From Rhodospira trueperi (GTDB taxonomy: Bacteria; Pseudomonadota; Alphaproteobacteria; Rhodospirillales; Rhodospirillaceae), in NCBI RefSeq assembly GCF_900101965.1, contig NZ_FNAP01000006.1:1-64000 (forward strand): DNA of 64,000 nucleotides, in the 5' to 3' direction. Both the position numbers and the translations under genes were made by a program. The notes beneath the pieces are model-generated. The model did not search any database and was not told where the DNA came from. It saw only the letters and a list, made by a program, of their open reading frames with translations. Positions 46,401 to 54,728 of this stretch are shown here, piece after piece. Position 1 is the stretch's first letter. Every line of letters starts with the position of its first letter.

Positions 46401-48042
46401 AGTGGAAGCGGATGCGGAAGGCGCCGTCCGGCAGCAGGTGCGGGTTGGCGCCGGTCTTCAGCGCCATCAGCTCGGTTTCCGGATAGGCGGCCTTGAGCTT
46501 GGCCTGCGCCTCCGCCAACCGCTCCGGCGGATCGGCGTAGAAGAACTGCGAGCCCAGGTAGACCAGCGGCGACGGGCTGCCGGCATCCATGGCATCGAAC
46601 GCGGCCACCAGATGGCGCGGCTGCAAATCATGCCCGCCCAGGCCGAAGATGGCGGTGGTCAGGCGCGGCGTCTCGGTCATCGCCCGGATGCCCGGGTAGC
46701 GCTCTCCGGCCGCGTTCTCGCGCGCCTTGTTCAGCGCCCGGCTCACCAAACCGGTCAGCGCCGTGATGTCGGAGCGCTCCAGCACCGTCATGGCCGTCTT
46801 GCCGGCCACGGCGTCGATGAACTCGGCCTCCGGGAACGGCTGCAACAGCTTGATGGAGACGGAGCCGACCTTGCGGCCCTGCTTGCGCAGGTGATCGACC
46901 ACCGCCTCGACGTCCTGGGTGACGGAACCCAGGCCGATCAGCACGGTTTCGGCGTCCTCGCATTGATAGGTCATGACGGGCGCGTACTGGTGCCCGGTCA
47001 TCTCGTTGTAGGCGGCCATGGCGGCGCGGGCCAGACGCGGCACCTCGGAGGCGAAGTGGGTGAAGTGGTCGGCGGCGCCGGCCTGGAAGTCCGGCTGGTT
47101 CTGCACCGGTCCGGTCAGGCCCGGGTTGTTGACGTCCACCAGGGCGGGAACGCGCTGGCGCGTGCCCTTCTCCCAGGCGTTCAGCCACAGACGGCGCCAG
47201 CGCGCTTGCAGGCCGGCCGGGATGTGGGCCAGCGTCTGGCCGATCAGGGCGCCTTCGCTGTCGGTTTCGATGGCGTCCTCGTTGTTGGTGAGGAAGAGGG
47301 TCAGGGCGGCCACCGCCGCCTCACCCAACGTTTCCTCATGCCGCTCGACCCAGCCACGCAGCTGATGCACGCGGCCCTTGGCGCCCAGCAGCAGGGCCTG
47401 GGCCACGGTCGGCGCCGGCATGCGCCCGGCCGGATCCCCCAGATACTCCTTCAAGAGCTCCGGCGCCGGCAGCACGGTCTCGCTCATCATGTGGCTGGTG
47501 GCGAAGCCGTCCATGGCGTTGGCCACCGGGATGAGCGAATCGGCGGCGATCTTGTAGGAGATGGCGGCGAGGTCGGCGGCCTCCTGCGGGGTGGAGCCGA
47601 ACAGGATGGTGTAGCCCGACGGCAACAGGGCATAGACGTCGTCATGCCCGGCCATGACGTTCAGCGAATGGCGCGAGACCACGCGCGCGGCGATGTGCAG
47701 CACGAAGCCGCCCACCTTCTTGCCGACGGTGACGAAGTGCGATTCCAGGCCGTACAGAATGCCCTGGCTGGACGAGGCGTTGGAGATGTACTTGCCGCCG
47801 GTCAGCGACGCGCCGAGCGCGCCCGACTGGGCCGAGTGTTCGCCCTCGGGCTCGAAGAAGAAGGGATGGTGGCCCCACACGTTGCAGCCGCCCTTGGCCC
47901 GGAAATCCTCGTAGATCTCCGAAATCTCGGTGGAGGGCGTGATGGGGTAGCCGATAACGCCGCCACAGACATGCGACATCACGTGAGCAACGGCGCCGTT
48001 GCCGTTCATGACCGTGGAAATCCCTTCAAACGTCGTGCTCAT
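43441..48042 (-). CDS. Pyruvate:ferredoxin (flavodoxin) oxidoreductase, unusually long form
   Basis: A 1533-residue 2-oxoacid oxidoreductase that joins pyruvate oxidation to ferredoxin or flavodoxin reduction. Order: pyrimidine-binding domain (CGGVIGYPITPSTEISEIYEDF), transketolase-like part, gamma domain (FHSVGGYGTVATGKLL, about residue 546), two ferredoxin motifs (KCTGCLECSLICP near 844; KCSGCMECVTVC near 977), then the TPP domain (CRGCGE near 1049; NATGCSSVYSSTFPF; GGDGATYDIGFGAL). Usual PFORs are about 1190 residues with the clusters about 50 apart; here they are about 133 apart and the chain is longer at both ends. Start 48042 (MSTTFEG) chosen; ATGs 9-30 nt upstream are possible. In phototrophs it can feed nitrogenase. 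Confidence 0.9.
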   Translation of the reverse strand: MSTTFEGISTVMNGNGAVAHVMSHVCGGVIGYPITPSTEISEIYEDFRAKGGCNVWGHHPFFFEPEGEHSAQSGALGASLTGGKYISNASSSQGILYGLESHFVTVGKKVGGFVLHIAARVVSRHSLNVMAGHDDVYALLPSGYTILFGSTPQEAADLAAISYKIAADSLIPVANAMDGFATSHMMSETVLPAPELLKEYLGDPAGRMPAPTVAQALLLGAKGRVHQLRGWVERHEETLGEAAVAALTLFLTNNEDAIETDSEGALIGQTLAHIPAGLQARWRRLWLNAWEKGTRQRVPALVDVNNPGLTGPVQNQPDFQAGAADHFTHFASEVPRLARAAMAAYNEMTGHQYAPVMTYQCEDAETVLIGLGSVTQDVEAVVDHLRKQGRKVGSVSIKLLQPFPEAEFIDAVAGKTAMTVLERSDITALTGLVSRALNKARENAAGERYPGIRAMTETPRLTTAIFGLGGHDLQPRHLVAAFDAMDAGSPSPLVYLGSQFFYADPPERLAEAQAKLKAAYPETELMALKTGANPHLLPDGAFRIRFHSVGGYGTVATGKLLTDVLSGVLGLYSKAAPKYGSEKSGAPTNYYITLSPDPVKITNAEIEDVEIVLSPDHKVFAHSNPLRGLTPGGTFVVQSNRSPLEVWRELPAVARRDIRDKKINFYVIDAFAVARRHAPSAEFETRMMGIAFIGALCGHEERAKAGGDEASLLERVRQQITKKFGSKGEAVVEGNMAVIRDGMTSTVAVPYDEPAFVDAERANVAAATRGVEISASPCGLGASCAPTAMFDPGYFDDMIGRAFRDGTIGEAPVMPGAGLFMPPGSGAMKDKGLFRRQVPAIDFDKCTGCLECSLICPDAAMPATLHEVGDLVRWGISELDSAEARAALEAHAEAITAGVHAAFKAVGKAPKPFHEAFAESATEAAGAALSAEIQQVTGILAGFPVARTAPFYTQPERKEPGTGALFSIAIDPWKCSGCMECVTVCAPGAITKREQDDEVLETLRDRFEIMTRQPNTPTRFTENVSGGQAKRMILDHDTYYSTTGGHGACRGCGEATAVRLFVAASHAKFQKAREAQMAEIERRLADLTDKLAALPAGESERRARVEGLIETLEAYLFRLESGPTGSGPAANIVANATGCSSVYSSTFPFTQYKDPWVNSLFQDTPAVAKGLFEGVAADAAAEFKAMRLAEMELADAYDPAKHGTMFTHFSWDDFTPAERAQMPTVISMGGDGATYDIGFGALSRILATGTPVKMVVLNTGAYSNTGGQASTASLTAQDSDLARVGAAHAGKADGRKELGLIAMMHPRVMVVQTAVGMQAHFLKGTLAALAHTSSPALIDIYTPCQGEQGLGDDMAGEHAKVAVRSRICPVFIHDPEAGDSMAERLSLIGNPDVDKDWTTHELVYTDDAGQTQKMEVPLTPADFALIEGRFRRQLVGKPLAADVAGVPVHEYIDLPEAERAGVIPFVWAVKGEALVRLPISAPIIALVEERRRYWRLLRALAGQDLERLEKAHKAEIEALKAEVESGKTLEPAE

Positions 48043-48547
48043 CCGATCCATCCCGTCTTTCATCATCCAGGATTCAGGGCGCGGTCTTTGGCCCTGCCTG
48101 AACGCTCCGTGGTGTGAGTCCGGCGGCCCTATCGCATGGCCGCACCCGAACGCCGGACGATTCGGACCGCTGTTTGGCGCGGCCGAATCGTCCGGGGCGC
48201 CCGGTTCATTCGGTGGCCGAAACGAGTGTACACTGAGCCGGCCGCCTCTCGCATGCGCAAAGTGCATGCTGCGATGCGAAAGGAACGCACACCATTAATA
48301 TATTTGACGCAAGAATCCTACGGTCGATTCGTCCGACTGTGGGATGATATGGTACCGTTCGAACGTATCCTTTTGTGCGGCGCACCCTATACGAAAGGCG
48401 GTGGCGCAGACGACTCCACCGAACCCCGGCGGACCACCCCCAACAAAACAATCATGGTCCAGGCCCTCCGCGAGGCTGGCACCGCCGCCGCCAAACCTCT
48501 ACGGTCCCGCCGCAATCTCGCCCCGTCGCCCAATCTCGGTTCACCGC
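48043..48547. other. Intergenic region between the PFOR and transporter genes
   Basis: About 505 nt between divergent genes, so it holds both promoters. It has an AT-rich patch around 48294-48306 (TTAATATATTTG), unlike the GC-rich surroundings, and closely spaced GCATG(C) repeats at 48251-48276. No sigma-54 or FNR site was found by eye and no gene is supported. Confidence 0.5.
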
Positions 48548-50215
48548 ATGGACGTTGCTTTCATTTTCACCGGACTGGATCCCATCACCCGGGGCATCCT
48601 CGTGCTCTGTCTGGTCGCCGTGACCGGTCTGCTGATCGGCCGGCTGAAGGCCGGCACGGTTTCGCTGGGCATCGGCGGGGTGCTGTTCGCGGGCATCTTC
48701 TGGGGCCATTTCGGTCTGCACGTGGACCCCGAGGTCGGCCATTTCCTGCGCGAATTCGGCCTGATCCTGTTCGTCTACACCATCGGCATCCAGGTCGGCC
48801 CAGGCTTCTTTGCCGCGCTGCGGCGGGCCGGGCTGGCGCTCAACGGCATGGCGGCGGCGCTGGTGGCGCTGTCGGTGCTGGTGGCGGCCGGGCTGCATCT
48901 GGCGGTCGACCTGCCGGTGCCGGTGATGCTGGGCCTGATGTCGGGCGCCACCACCAACACGCCGTCGCTGGGCGCGGGCACGCAGATGCTGACCAGCGTC
49001 GGCGCCGGCCCGGACGCCCTGGCGCTGCCCGGCCTGGGCTACGCCGTCGCTTACCCCTTCGGGATCGTCGGCATTCTGATGACGATGGTGGTGGTGCGGG
49101 CGGTGCTGCGCATCAAGGTCGATCGCGAGCAGGAGGCTTTCGAGACCGAACGCGCCGCCGAGCGCCAGAGCCTGGAGACCGTCACCGTCGAGATCAACAA
49201 TCCCAACCTGGACGGCGTGCCGCTCAAGGACCTGCCCGGTTTGCAGGCGTTGGGCATCGTCGTCAGCCGCCTGATGCGGGACGGCGCCGTCGAGGTGGCG
49301 CACGGCGAGACGCCGGTGAAGGTCAACGACGTGCTGCTGCTGGTGGGACGGCCGGATCACCTGCGCGACATGGTGCGGATCATCGGCCACCAGGTCGAAA
49401 CCGACCTGAAGACGGTGCCGTCGGAGGTCAAGTGGCGGCGTCTGGTCGTCACCCACTCGGCCGTGCTGGGCAAGACCATCGGCGATCTGGACGTGCTGCA
49501 CCGCTACGACGCGGTTATCAGCCGGGTGACCCGCGCCGGCATCGAGCTGACGCCGAGCGCCAAGCTGCGGCTGCAGTTCGGTGACATCTGCACGGTCATC
49601 GGCCACCCGAGCAACCTGGACACGGTCGCCAAGGTCCTGGGCGACCGCGAACAGGCGCTGGCACAGGCGCAGATCCTGCCGATCTTCCTGGGCATCGCGT
49701 TGGGGGTGGTGCTGGGGTCGATCCCGCTGATGGTGCCCGGCATGCCGGCCCCGGTGAAACTGGGGCTGGCCGGCGGGCCGCTGCTGGCGGCCATTCTGCT
49801 GGCGCGCCTGGGCCACCTGGGGCCGTTCGTGTGGTTCATGCCGCCCGCCGCCAACCATGCCCTGCGCGAGATCGGCATCGTCCTGTTCCTGGGCATCGTT
49901 GGGCTCAAGGCCGGCGAGAGCTTCGTATCCATCCTCACGGACGGCGACGGGCTGTCGTGGCTGCTCTACGGCGCGGTCATCACCGCCGTGCCGCTGCTGA
50001 TCGTCGGCTTCGTCGCCCGGCTGGCGCTGCGCATGAACTACCTGACGCTGTGCGGTCTGCTGGCCGGCGGCATGACCGATCCGCCGGCCCTGGCCTTCGC
50101 CAACGCCATCCGCGCGTCCGAGGCACCGGCGCTGGCCTACGCCACCGTTTACCCGCTGGTGATGGTGCTGCGCATCCTGGCGCCGCAAATCCTGGTGCTG
50201 ATGTTCTGGGTTTGA
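48548..50215 (+). CDS. AspT/YidE/YbjL-family transporter
   Basis: A 555-residue inner-membrane transporter with two membrane halves (five to six helices each) around a cytoplasmic core holding two TrkA_C/RCK_C-like domains (VEINNPNLDGVPLKDLP; VVTHSAVLGKTIGDLDV). Each half carries the duplication pattern GLILFVYTIGIQVGPGFF / GIVLFLGIVGLKAGESF and GLMSGATTNTPSLGAG / GLLAGGMTDPPALAF. This is the aspartate-alanine antiporter family (AspT, YidE). Substrate here is unknown. The ATG at 48548 starts the protein-like part; the frame is open upstream. The last 67 nt overlap the converging gene at 50149. Confidence 0.9.
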   Translation: MDVAFIFTGLDPITRGILVLCLVAVTGLLIGRLKAGTVSLGIGGVLFAGIFWGHFGLHVDPEVGHFLREFGLILFVYTIGIQVGPGFFAALRRAGLALNGMAAALVALSVLVAAGLHLAVDLPVPVMLGLMSGATTNTPSLGAGTQMLTSVGAGPDALALPGLGYAVAYPFGIVGILMTMVVVRAVLRIKVDREQEAFETERAAERQSLETVTVEINNPNLDGVPLKDLPGLQALGIVVSRLMRDGAVEVAHGETPVKVNDVLLLVGRPDHLRDMVRIIGHQVETDLKTVPSEVKWRRLVVTHSAVLGKTIGDLDVLHRYDAVISRVTRAGIELTPSAKLRLQFGDICTVIGHPSNLDTVAKVLGDREQALAQAQILPIFLGIALGVVLGSIPLMVPGMPAPVKLGLAGGPLLAAILLARLGHLGPFVWFMPPAANHALREIGIVLFLGIVGLKAGESFVSILTDGDGLSWLLYGAVITAVPLLIVGFVARLALRMNYLTLCGLLAGGMTDPPALAFANAIRASEAPALAYATVYPLVMVLRILAPQILVLMFWV

Positions 50216-50670
50216 CACCGATGGTCCGGGTCGGGAGCCGGTGACATCGCGGGCGGGGCCGCCCCGCCGGAGGAGCGCCGCGCCGGCTGCACCGCCTGAT
50301 ACAACGCATGGGGCGTCAGGACCCAGCGGGCGTGCAGGCCGAGCAGGCGCTTGACCACCTCGACACAGGTGAAGGGCGCCCAGGGAGCCTCGCGCCGGGG
50401 CGGGCGCCGGGTGACGGTCTCCACCACCGTATGCCCCTGGGCGCGGAACCACGCCGCCAGCGCCGGGCCGTCCACCCCGGGCACCAGATCGACCGTGGCC
50501 CGGTGCGACAGCGGGTTAATCACCACCCAATGGCCCGGCCGGGCGAGCGCGATCAGCACATGACGAAAGCCGGGGCGCAGCAAGCGCAGCCACCACGGCC
50601 GGGTCCCGTCGGTGAAGATCACCAGGGCCGGGGCCGGCGGCGGGTCGTCGTGGTCACCGGGCAGGATCAT
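50149..50670 (-). CDS. Conserved protein of unknown function (second of a coupled pair)
   Basis: A 173-residue protein of no recognised family. It begins MILPGDHDDPPPAPALVIFTD and has the segments TRPWWLRLLRPGFRHVLIALARPGHWVVINP, THRATVDL-like SHRATVDLVPG and FTCVEVVKRLLGLHARWVLTPHALYQAV; the Cys and His could suggest a cysteine-peptidase-like pair, but this is a guess. Its ATG overlaps the stop of the upstream gene (ATGA at 50667-50670). The 3' end runs 67 nt into the opposite transporter gene; the tail (RCQTQNISTRI) looks like read-through. Confidence 0.6.
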   Translation of the reverse strand: MILPGDHDDPPPAPALVIFTDGTRPWWLRLLRPGFRHVLIALARPGHWVVINPLSHRATVDLVPGVDGPALAAWFRAQGHTVVETVTRRPPRREAPWAPFTCVEVVKRLLGLHARWVLTPHALYQAVQPARRSSGGAAPPAMSPAPDPDHRCQTQNISTRICGARMRSTITSG

Positions 50671-51041
50671 GCCACGATCCCCTTCGTACGCAGCGGCATC
50701 GTCAGGCGGTCCAGCGCCTCGTCCCACAGGGCGGCGTCGGCCTTCTCCTCGGGCAGGCGGGCGTCCGGCGGAGTCAGGCGGCGGCCATGCCGGTCCAGGA
50801 CACGCAGGTGACGGCGCTCCAGCACGTTGGCGTGGGCCAGACGGCGCACCGCGCGAACGATGTCGTCGGGATCGCAGGGGCGGGCGGTGGCCAGCGGGTC
50901 GGCGGCCAGACGGGCGCCCTCGGCGCGGTTGAGACGGGCGCGCTGGAACCAGAACCACGCTTCCTCGGCCGAATCGAAAGGCCGGGTGGCGCGTTGGCTC
51001 AAGGGCCGGGGCACATGACGGGCGCGGCGTTCGGCGGGCAT
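50667..51041 (-). CDS. Conserved protein of unknown function (first of a coupled pair)
   Basis: A 124-residue protein with the core FDSAEEAWFWFQRARLNRAEGARL, PRPCDPDDIVRAVRRL-like ARPCDPDDIVRAVRRLAHANVLERRHLRVLDRHGRR. I recall this pattern from Rhodospirillales hypothetical genes that often sit in phage-derived or variable regions, but I cannot name it. It is predicted soluble. Start ATG 51041 has a GGAGA site eight nt upstream. It is translationally coupled to the 50149-50670 gene, so the two probably act together. Confidence 0.65.
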   Translation of the reverse strand: MPAERRARHVPRPLSQRATRPFDSAEEAWFWFQRARLNRAEGARLAADPLATARPCDPDDIVRAVRRLAHANVLERRHLRVLDRHGRRLTPPDARLPEEKADAALWDEALDRLTMPLRTKGIVA

Positions 51042-51173
51042 GGGCGTCTCCGGGCGGGATGGGGAAGACACCCGACGATGCCGGGGGAAGAGTGCGCTGG
51101 CAAACTTCCGACGTCCCTCATCCGGACCCGCTGAGAACGAACACTCCCGGCAACGACGCCGCGTGGCCGAAGG

Positions 51174-51995
51174 TCATGACGGCCCGTCGAGGAAAGCCCG
51201 GACCCGGGCGGCGGCGCCATGCTCGAACAGGTCGACATGGCCGCCCTCGGGGAACAGGGCGAGGTCCACGCGCGGCACGCCCGCGTCCCGCGCGGTCTCG
51301 ACCAGCGCGGCGGCCATCTCCGGCGGCACCAGATCGTCCCGGGCGCCGTGCATCACCAGCAGCGGCACCCGCAGGGACCGCACGGCGGCCAGATTGTCGA
51401 ACGGATGGCGCAACAGCCACCCCGCCGGATAGATGGGGTACTGGTGCAGTGCCATGGCGACCATGGAGGTGAACGCGCCCTCCAGCACCACGGCGGCCGC
51501 ACCCCGGTCCACCGCCAGCGGCAACGCGGTGCCGGAGCCGATGGACTCGCCGTACAGAACCCGCCGCGCCGGACCGATGCCCTCGCCGTCCAGGAAGTCC
51601 AGCGCCGCCTCTCCGTCCTTGCGAAACCCCGCCTGCCCGGGTGATCCGGGGTTGCCGTTGTAGCCCCGATACCCCACCAGCAGCACGCCATAGCCGACGT
51701 CGATCAGGTCCCGGGCCTTGTAGGCGCGGCCCGCGACGTTGCCGGCGTTGCCGTGGAAGTACACCACCACCGGAGCATCGTCGTCGGGCGGCGGCGCGTA
51801 CCAGGAGACGAGATCAAGCCCGTCGGCGGTGGTCAGGGTCAGCGGCGCCATGTCGGGCGCCTCGGTCTCCGCCGGGGGTGGCGGCGGCGGGCCGGGCGCG
51901 AACAGAAACTGCTCCTGAAACGCCCACAGATAGGCCCCGCCGGCCAGATAGACGGTCAGAACGGCGCCCAGCAGTCCGGCGATCCAGTGCGGCAT
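51174..51995 (-). CDS. Membrane-anchored alpha/beta hydrolase (BEM46/YfhR-like)
   Basis: A 273-residue serine hydrolase with one N-terminal membrane helix (WIAGLLGAVLTVYLAGGAYLW) and a short Pro-rich linker. The oxyanion HGNAGNVAGRA, nucleophile elbow YGESIGSG and catalytic Asp/His (MHGARDDLVPP; FPEGGHVDLFEHG) follow in the ABHD13/YfhR order. Such proteins are esterases or depalmitoylases of unclear substrate. It lies 27 nt after prfB on the same strand and may be co-transcribed with it. Confidence 0.87.
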   Translation of the reverse strand: MPHWIAGLLGAVLTVYLAGGAYLWAFQEQFLFAPGPPPPPPAETEAPDMAPLTLTTADGLDLVSWYAPPPDDDAPVVVYFHGNAGNVAGRAYKARDLIDVGYGVLLVGYRGYNGNPGSPGQAGFRKDGEAALDFLDGEGIGPARRVLYGESIGSGTALPLAVDRGAAAVVLEGAFTSMVAMALHQYPIYPAGWLLRHPFDNLAAVRSLRVPLLVMHGARDDLVPPEMAAALVETARDAGVPRVDLALFPEGGHVDLFEHGAAARVRAFLDGPS

Positions 51996-52022
51996 GACCG
52001 CGTCCCTTTCCGATGCCGGCGC

Positions 52023-53148
52023 CTACCCGGCGGCCGTGTCGCCGCCCATCGCCTCAATGCGCGCGGCCAGGGCGGCGGCCATAAAGCGGTCGAGGTCGCC
52101 GTCCAGAACCCCCTGGGTGTCCGACGTCTCAATGTTGGTCCGCAGGTCCTTGACCATCTGATAGGGTTGCAGGACGTAGGACCGGATCTGGTGGCCCCAC
52201 CCGATGTCGGTCTTGGAATCAGCGAGCGCCTGGGCCTCGGCCTCGCGGCGCTGCAACTCGGCCTCGTACAGACGGGCGCGCAGCATGTTCCAGGCATGGT
52301 GCCGGTTCTGGTGCTGCGAGCGTTCCGACTGGCACTGGACGACGATGCCGGACGGCATATGGGTGATGCGCACGGCGCTGTCGGTGCGGTTGACGTGCTG
52401 GCCGCCCGCGCCGGAGGCCCGGTAGGTGTCGATGCGGCAGTCCTTGTCCTGGATGTCGATGTCGATGCTGTCGTCGATCACCGGAAAGACCCAGACGGAG
52501 GCGAAGCTGGTGTGGCGCCGCGCCGAACTGTCGAACGGCGAGATGCGCACCAGACGATGCACACCGCTTTCCGTCTTTAGCCAGCCATAGGCGTTGAGCC
52601 CCTTGACTTGCAGGGTGCAGGACTTGATGCCGGCTTCCTCGCCCTCACTCTCTTCCACGTAATCGACGCTGTAGCCCTGGCCCTCGGCCCAGCGCACGTA
52701 CATGCGCTGCATCATCCGCGCCCAGTCCTGGGCCTCGGTGCCGCCGGCGCCGGCGTTGATCTCCAGGTAACAGTCGTTGCCGTCGGCCTCGCCGGAGAGC
52801 AGGCTTTCCAGCTCACGGCGGGCGGCCTCGTCGCGCAGGCCGCGCAACTGCTCCTCGCCCTCGGCGATGGAGTCCTCGTCCTCCTCGGCCTCGCCCAGCT
52901 CGATCAGCGTACGGGCGTCGTCCATTTTGGCCTCCAGGTCGCGGAAGCCGGCGATGGCGCCATCAAGGCGGGTGCGCTCGCGCATCAGCTTCTGCGCGGC
53001 GTCGGGCTTGTCCCACAGGGTGGGGTCCTCGACCAGGGCGTTCAGTTCATCGAGACGGCGGACGGCATTGTCCCAGTCAAAGATGCCTCCTCAGCAGTGC
53101 CATCGACTGCTGGATCTGATCGACAAGGGCCTGGGCCTCGGCACGCAT
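52023..53148 (-). CDS. prfB: Peptide chain release factor 2, with programmed +1 frameshift
   Basis: Release factor that reads UGA and UAA stop codons. The gene starts at 53148 with a 23-residue leader ([23 protein letters not shown]) that stops at TGA 53079-53077; after a +1 shift translation continues [15 protein letters not shown] to 52023, giving 374 residues in all. The body has the SPF tripeptide ([15 protein letters not shown]), which recognises stop codons, and the GGQ motif ([17 protein letters not shown]), which triggers peptide release. A coordinate-simple caller would miss the N-terminal 23 residues and start at the internal ATG near 52985. Confidence 0.95.
53077..53091 (-). promoter_or_regulatory. 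prfB programmed frameshift site
   Basis: On the minus strand AGGAGG (53091-53086), CAT, CTT (53082-53080), TGA (53079-53077), then C. This is the classical autoregulatory site: an internal Shine-Dalgarno three bases before CTT TGA C. Low RF2 lets the ribosome slip +1 and make more RF2. Confidence 0.95.
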
Positions 53149-53243
53149 GCAAGCGCCTCCCTCTGGCTGGCGGGCGGGTTGGGTCAGGGCGAAGGACCAT
53201 AGTCGCCCCGGCGCGGGGCGTAAAGGGCGGCGCCGGGCTCCTT

Positions 53244-53432
53244 CAGGGCAATCGGGTGAATACACCGTTGGCAAAACGCGAGACTTCGTAGGGCGGGTTC
53301 GCGCCGAAGGCGCAACCCGCCGCATGGCCGACACGCGGCGGATTGCCCCGCTGCGCGGGGCGAATCCGCCCTACCCAAAAAAGTGGTGGGGCGTACCGCC
53401 ACAAGGCACACGATCCCCACATCTTCATTGCC
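53244..53432. mobile_element. MITE-like element, partial copy
   Basis: Begins with the same 17-bp terminal repeat CAGGGCAATCGGGTGAA (53244-53260) as the element at 16653 and matches its reverse complement over about 190 bp with few changes, including the GCGGATTGCCCCGC palindrome and the CCCCACATCTTCATTGCC end region. The second terminal repeat is missing, so this copy is truncated next to the CheZ-like gene. Confidence 0.75.
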
Positions 53433-53465
53433 ACGCCTTGCCCGCCCATCGCGCCGGCCGTGGCT

Positions 53466-53879
53466 TCAGCGTTTCCCCAGCAGCCGGTCCACCTGCTTCT
53501 GGGTCAGGCCCCGGTCGCCCGAGCTGATGGTGTTGTCGGGGGGCGGCGGAGACTCGGGCCTCGGCACCGGACGCGCGTTCAGGCGCAATCCATCGGCGGG
53601 ACGGGCGCTCAGGCGCGAGAGCAGGCCGCGCACCCGACGCAGGCGCTGGCCGGTCGTGTCCTGGAAGGCGCACGACTCCATGACCGCCTCAATGCGCAGC
53701 CGCGTGGCGGCATCGGGGGCGCGCTCCATGAGAAGCTCGGCCAGCCCCAGAATACGCGTCGCCGCGCGCTCCTGCTCGGCCAGGACCGTGTCGATCTGGG
53801 CCACGGCGGCCCGCAACGCGGCGTCCACCGCCTCCGGATCGTTCAGGGCCGTCGTGGATCGTCCCGTTCCGCGTGCCAT
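53466..53879 (-). CDS. Short CheZ-like protein phosphatase
   Basis: A 137-residue helical protein. Residues 66-80 (VMESCAFQDTTGQRL) match the catalytic helix of CheZ, where the D-x-x-x-Q pair (D74 and Q78 here) removes phosphate from CheY. The C-terminal LTQKQVDRLLGKR resembles the CheY-binding end peptide of CheZ (usually SQDDVDDLL), after a Pro-rich linker. Usual CheZ is about 215-240 residues, so this is a minimal form, roughly the single hairpin plus tail. No chemotaxis genes are close, so its partner response regulator is unknown. Confidence 0.75.
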   Translation of the reverse strand: MARGTGRSTTALNDPEAVDAALRAAVAQIDTVLAEQERAATRILGLAELLMERAPDAATRLRIEAVMESCAFQDTTGQRLRRVRGLLSRLSARPADGLRLNARPVPRPESPPPPDNTISSGDRGLTQKQVDRLLGKR

Positions 53880-53918
53880 GCCGCGCCTCCGCAGCCTGAA
53901 CCTGAACCGATCCGCAGC

Positions 53919-54728
53919 CTACTGCGCCGTCCAGCCGCCGTCCACGGGCAGCACGATCCCGGTGATGTTGTGGGCGATGGGGTGGCACAGCCACGTCACC
54001 ACGGCGCCCATTTCCGACGTGTCGGAGGTGCGCAGCGACGGTTGTTTCTCCGCCAGCAGGCTGCGCACCCCGGCGGCGCGGTCGCCCCCCTGTTCGGCGG
54101 CGCGGGCCTGGATCTGGGGCTCGATGATGGCGGTTTCGGTCCAGCCGGGGGCGATGCAGTTGACCGTCACTCCGCCGCTGTCGCGCGATCCCACGTCGGC
54201 GTATTCCAGCGCGGCCACCTTGCTCAGCCCGACCAGCCCGAACTTGGCCGAGACATAGGGCGCCTTGTTCTTGGAGGCCACCAGACCATGCACGGAAGCG
54301 ATGTTCACCACCCGGCCATAGCCCCGCGCGGCCATGCCCGGCAGGGCGCGGCGCATGGTGTGGAAGGCGGCGGACAGGTTGACGGCCAGAATGGCGTTCC
54401 ACGTCGCGGCGTCGGCCTCGGCCAGCGAAACGGTCTTCTGGATGCCGGCGTTGTTGACCAGCACATCGGCGCCGCCCCAGCGCTCCACGGCGGTCATCAG
54501 GTCGTCGACGGCGGCCTCGTCGGCCAGATCCTGCCTGAAGAAGCAGACCTCGGGCGCGCCGGCGGCGGTCACCGCATCCATGGCCGCCTCGGCGGTGGCG
54601 GAGTCGGCCAACCCATGGACCGCGACCCGGGCACCGGCCGCCCCCAGGGCCTTGGCGATGGCCAGCCCGATGCCCTGCACCGATCCGGTGACCAGCGCGG
54701 TTTTCCCTTCGAGAAACTGTTCGGTCAT
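53919..54728 (-). CDS. bdhA: 3-Hydroxybutyrate dehydrogenase, SDR family
   Basis: A 269-residue short-chain dehydrogenase that oxidises (R)-3-hydroxybutyrate to acetoacetate during PHB use. The cofactor motif VTGSVQGIGLAIAKAL, NNAG, the catalytic Ser region NIASVHGLVASKNKAPYVSAKFGLVGLSK and the NCIAPGWTETA segment match bacterial HBDH; the VHGLVAS plus KAPYVSAK pairing is quite specific for it. A gene-level exact name still rests on this motif reading. Stand-alone, upstream of the CheZ-like gene on the same strand. Confidence 0.88.
   Translation of the reverse strand: MTEQFLEGKTALVTGSVQGIGLAIAKALGAAGARVAVHGLADSATAEAAMDAVTAAGAPEVCFFRQDLADEAAVDDLMTAVERWGGADVLVNNAGIQKTVSLAEADAATWNAILAVNLSAAFHTMRRALPGMAARGYGRVVNIASVHGLVASKNKAPYVSAKFGLVGLSKVAALEYADVGSRDSGGVTVNCIAPGWTETAIIEPQIQARAAEQGGDRAAGVRSLLAEKQPSLRTSDTSEMGAVVTWLCHPIAHNITGIVLPVDGGWTAQ

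Noticed and set aside
43327-48117. A 1596-codon open frame on the plus strand opposite the PFOR gene
   Set aside because: It is a GC-codon shadow: no domain is visible, composition is Arg/Gly/His-rich, and the opposite strand carries a clear PFOR. The same applies to long antisense frames opposite glnE (24528-27722) and leuS (20644-23175).
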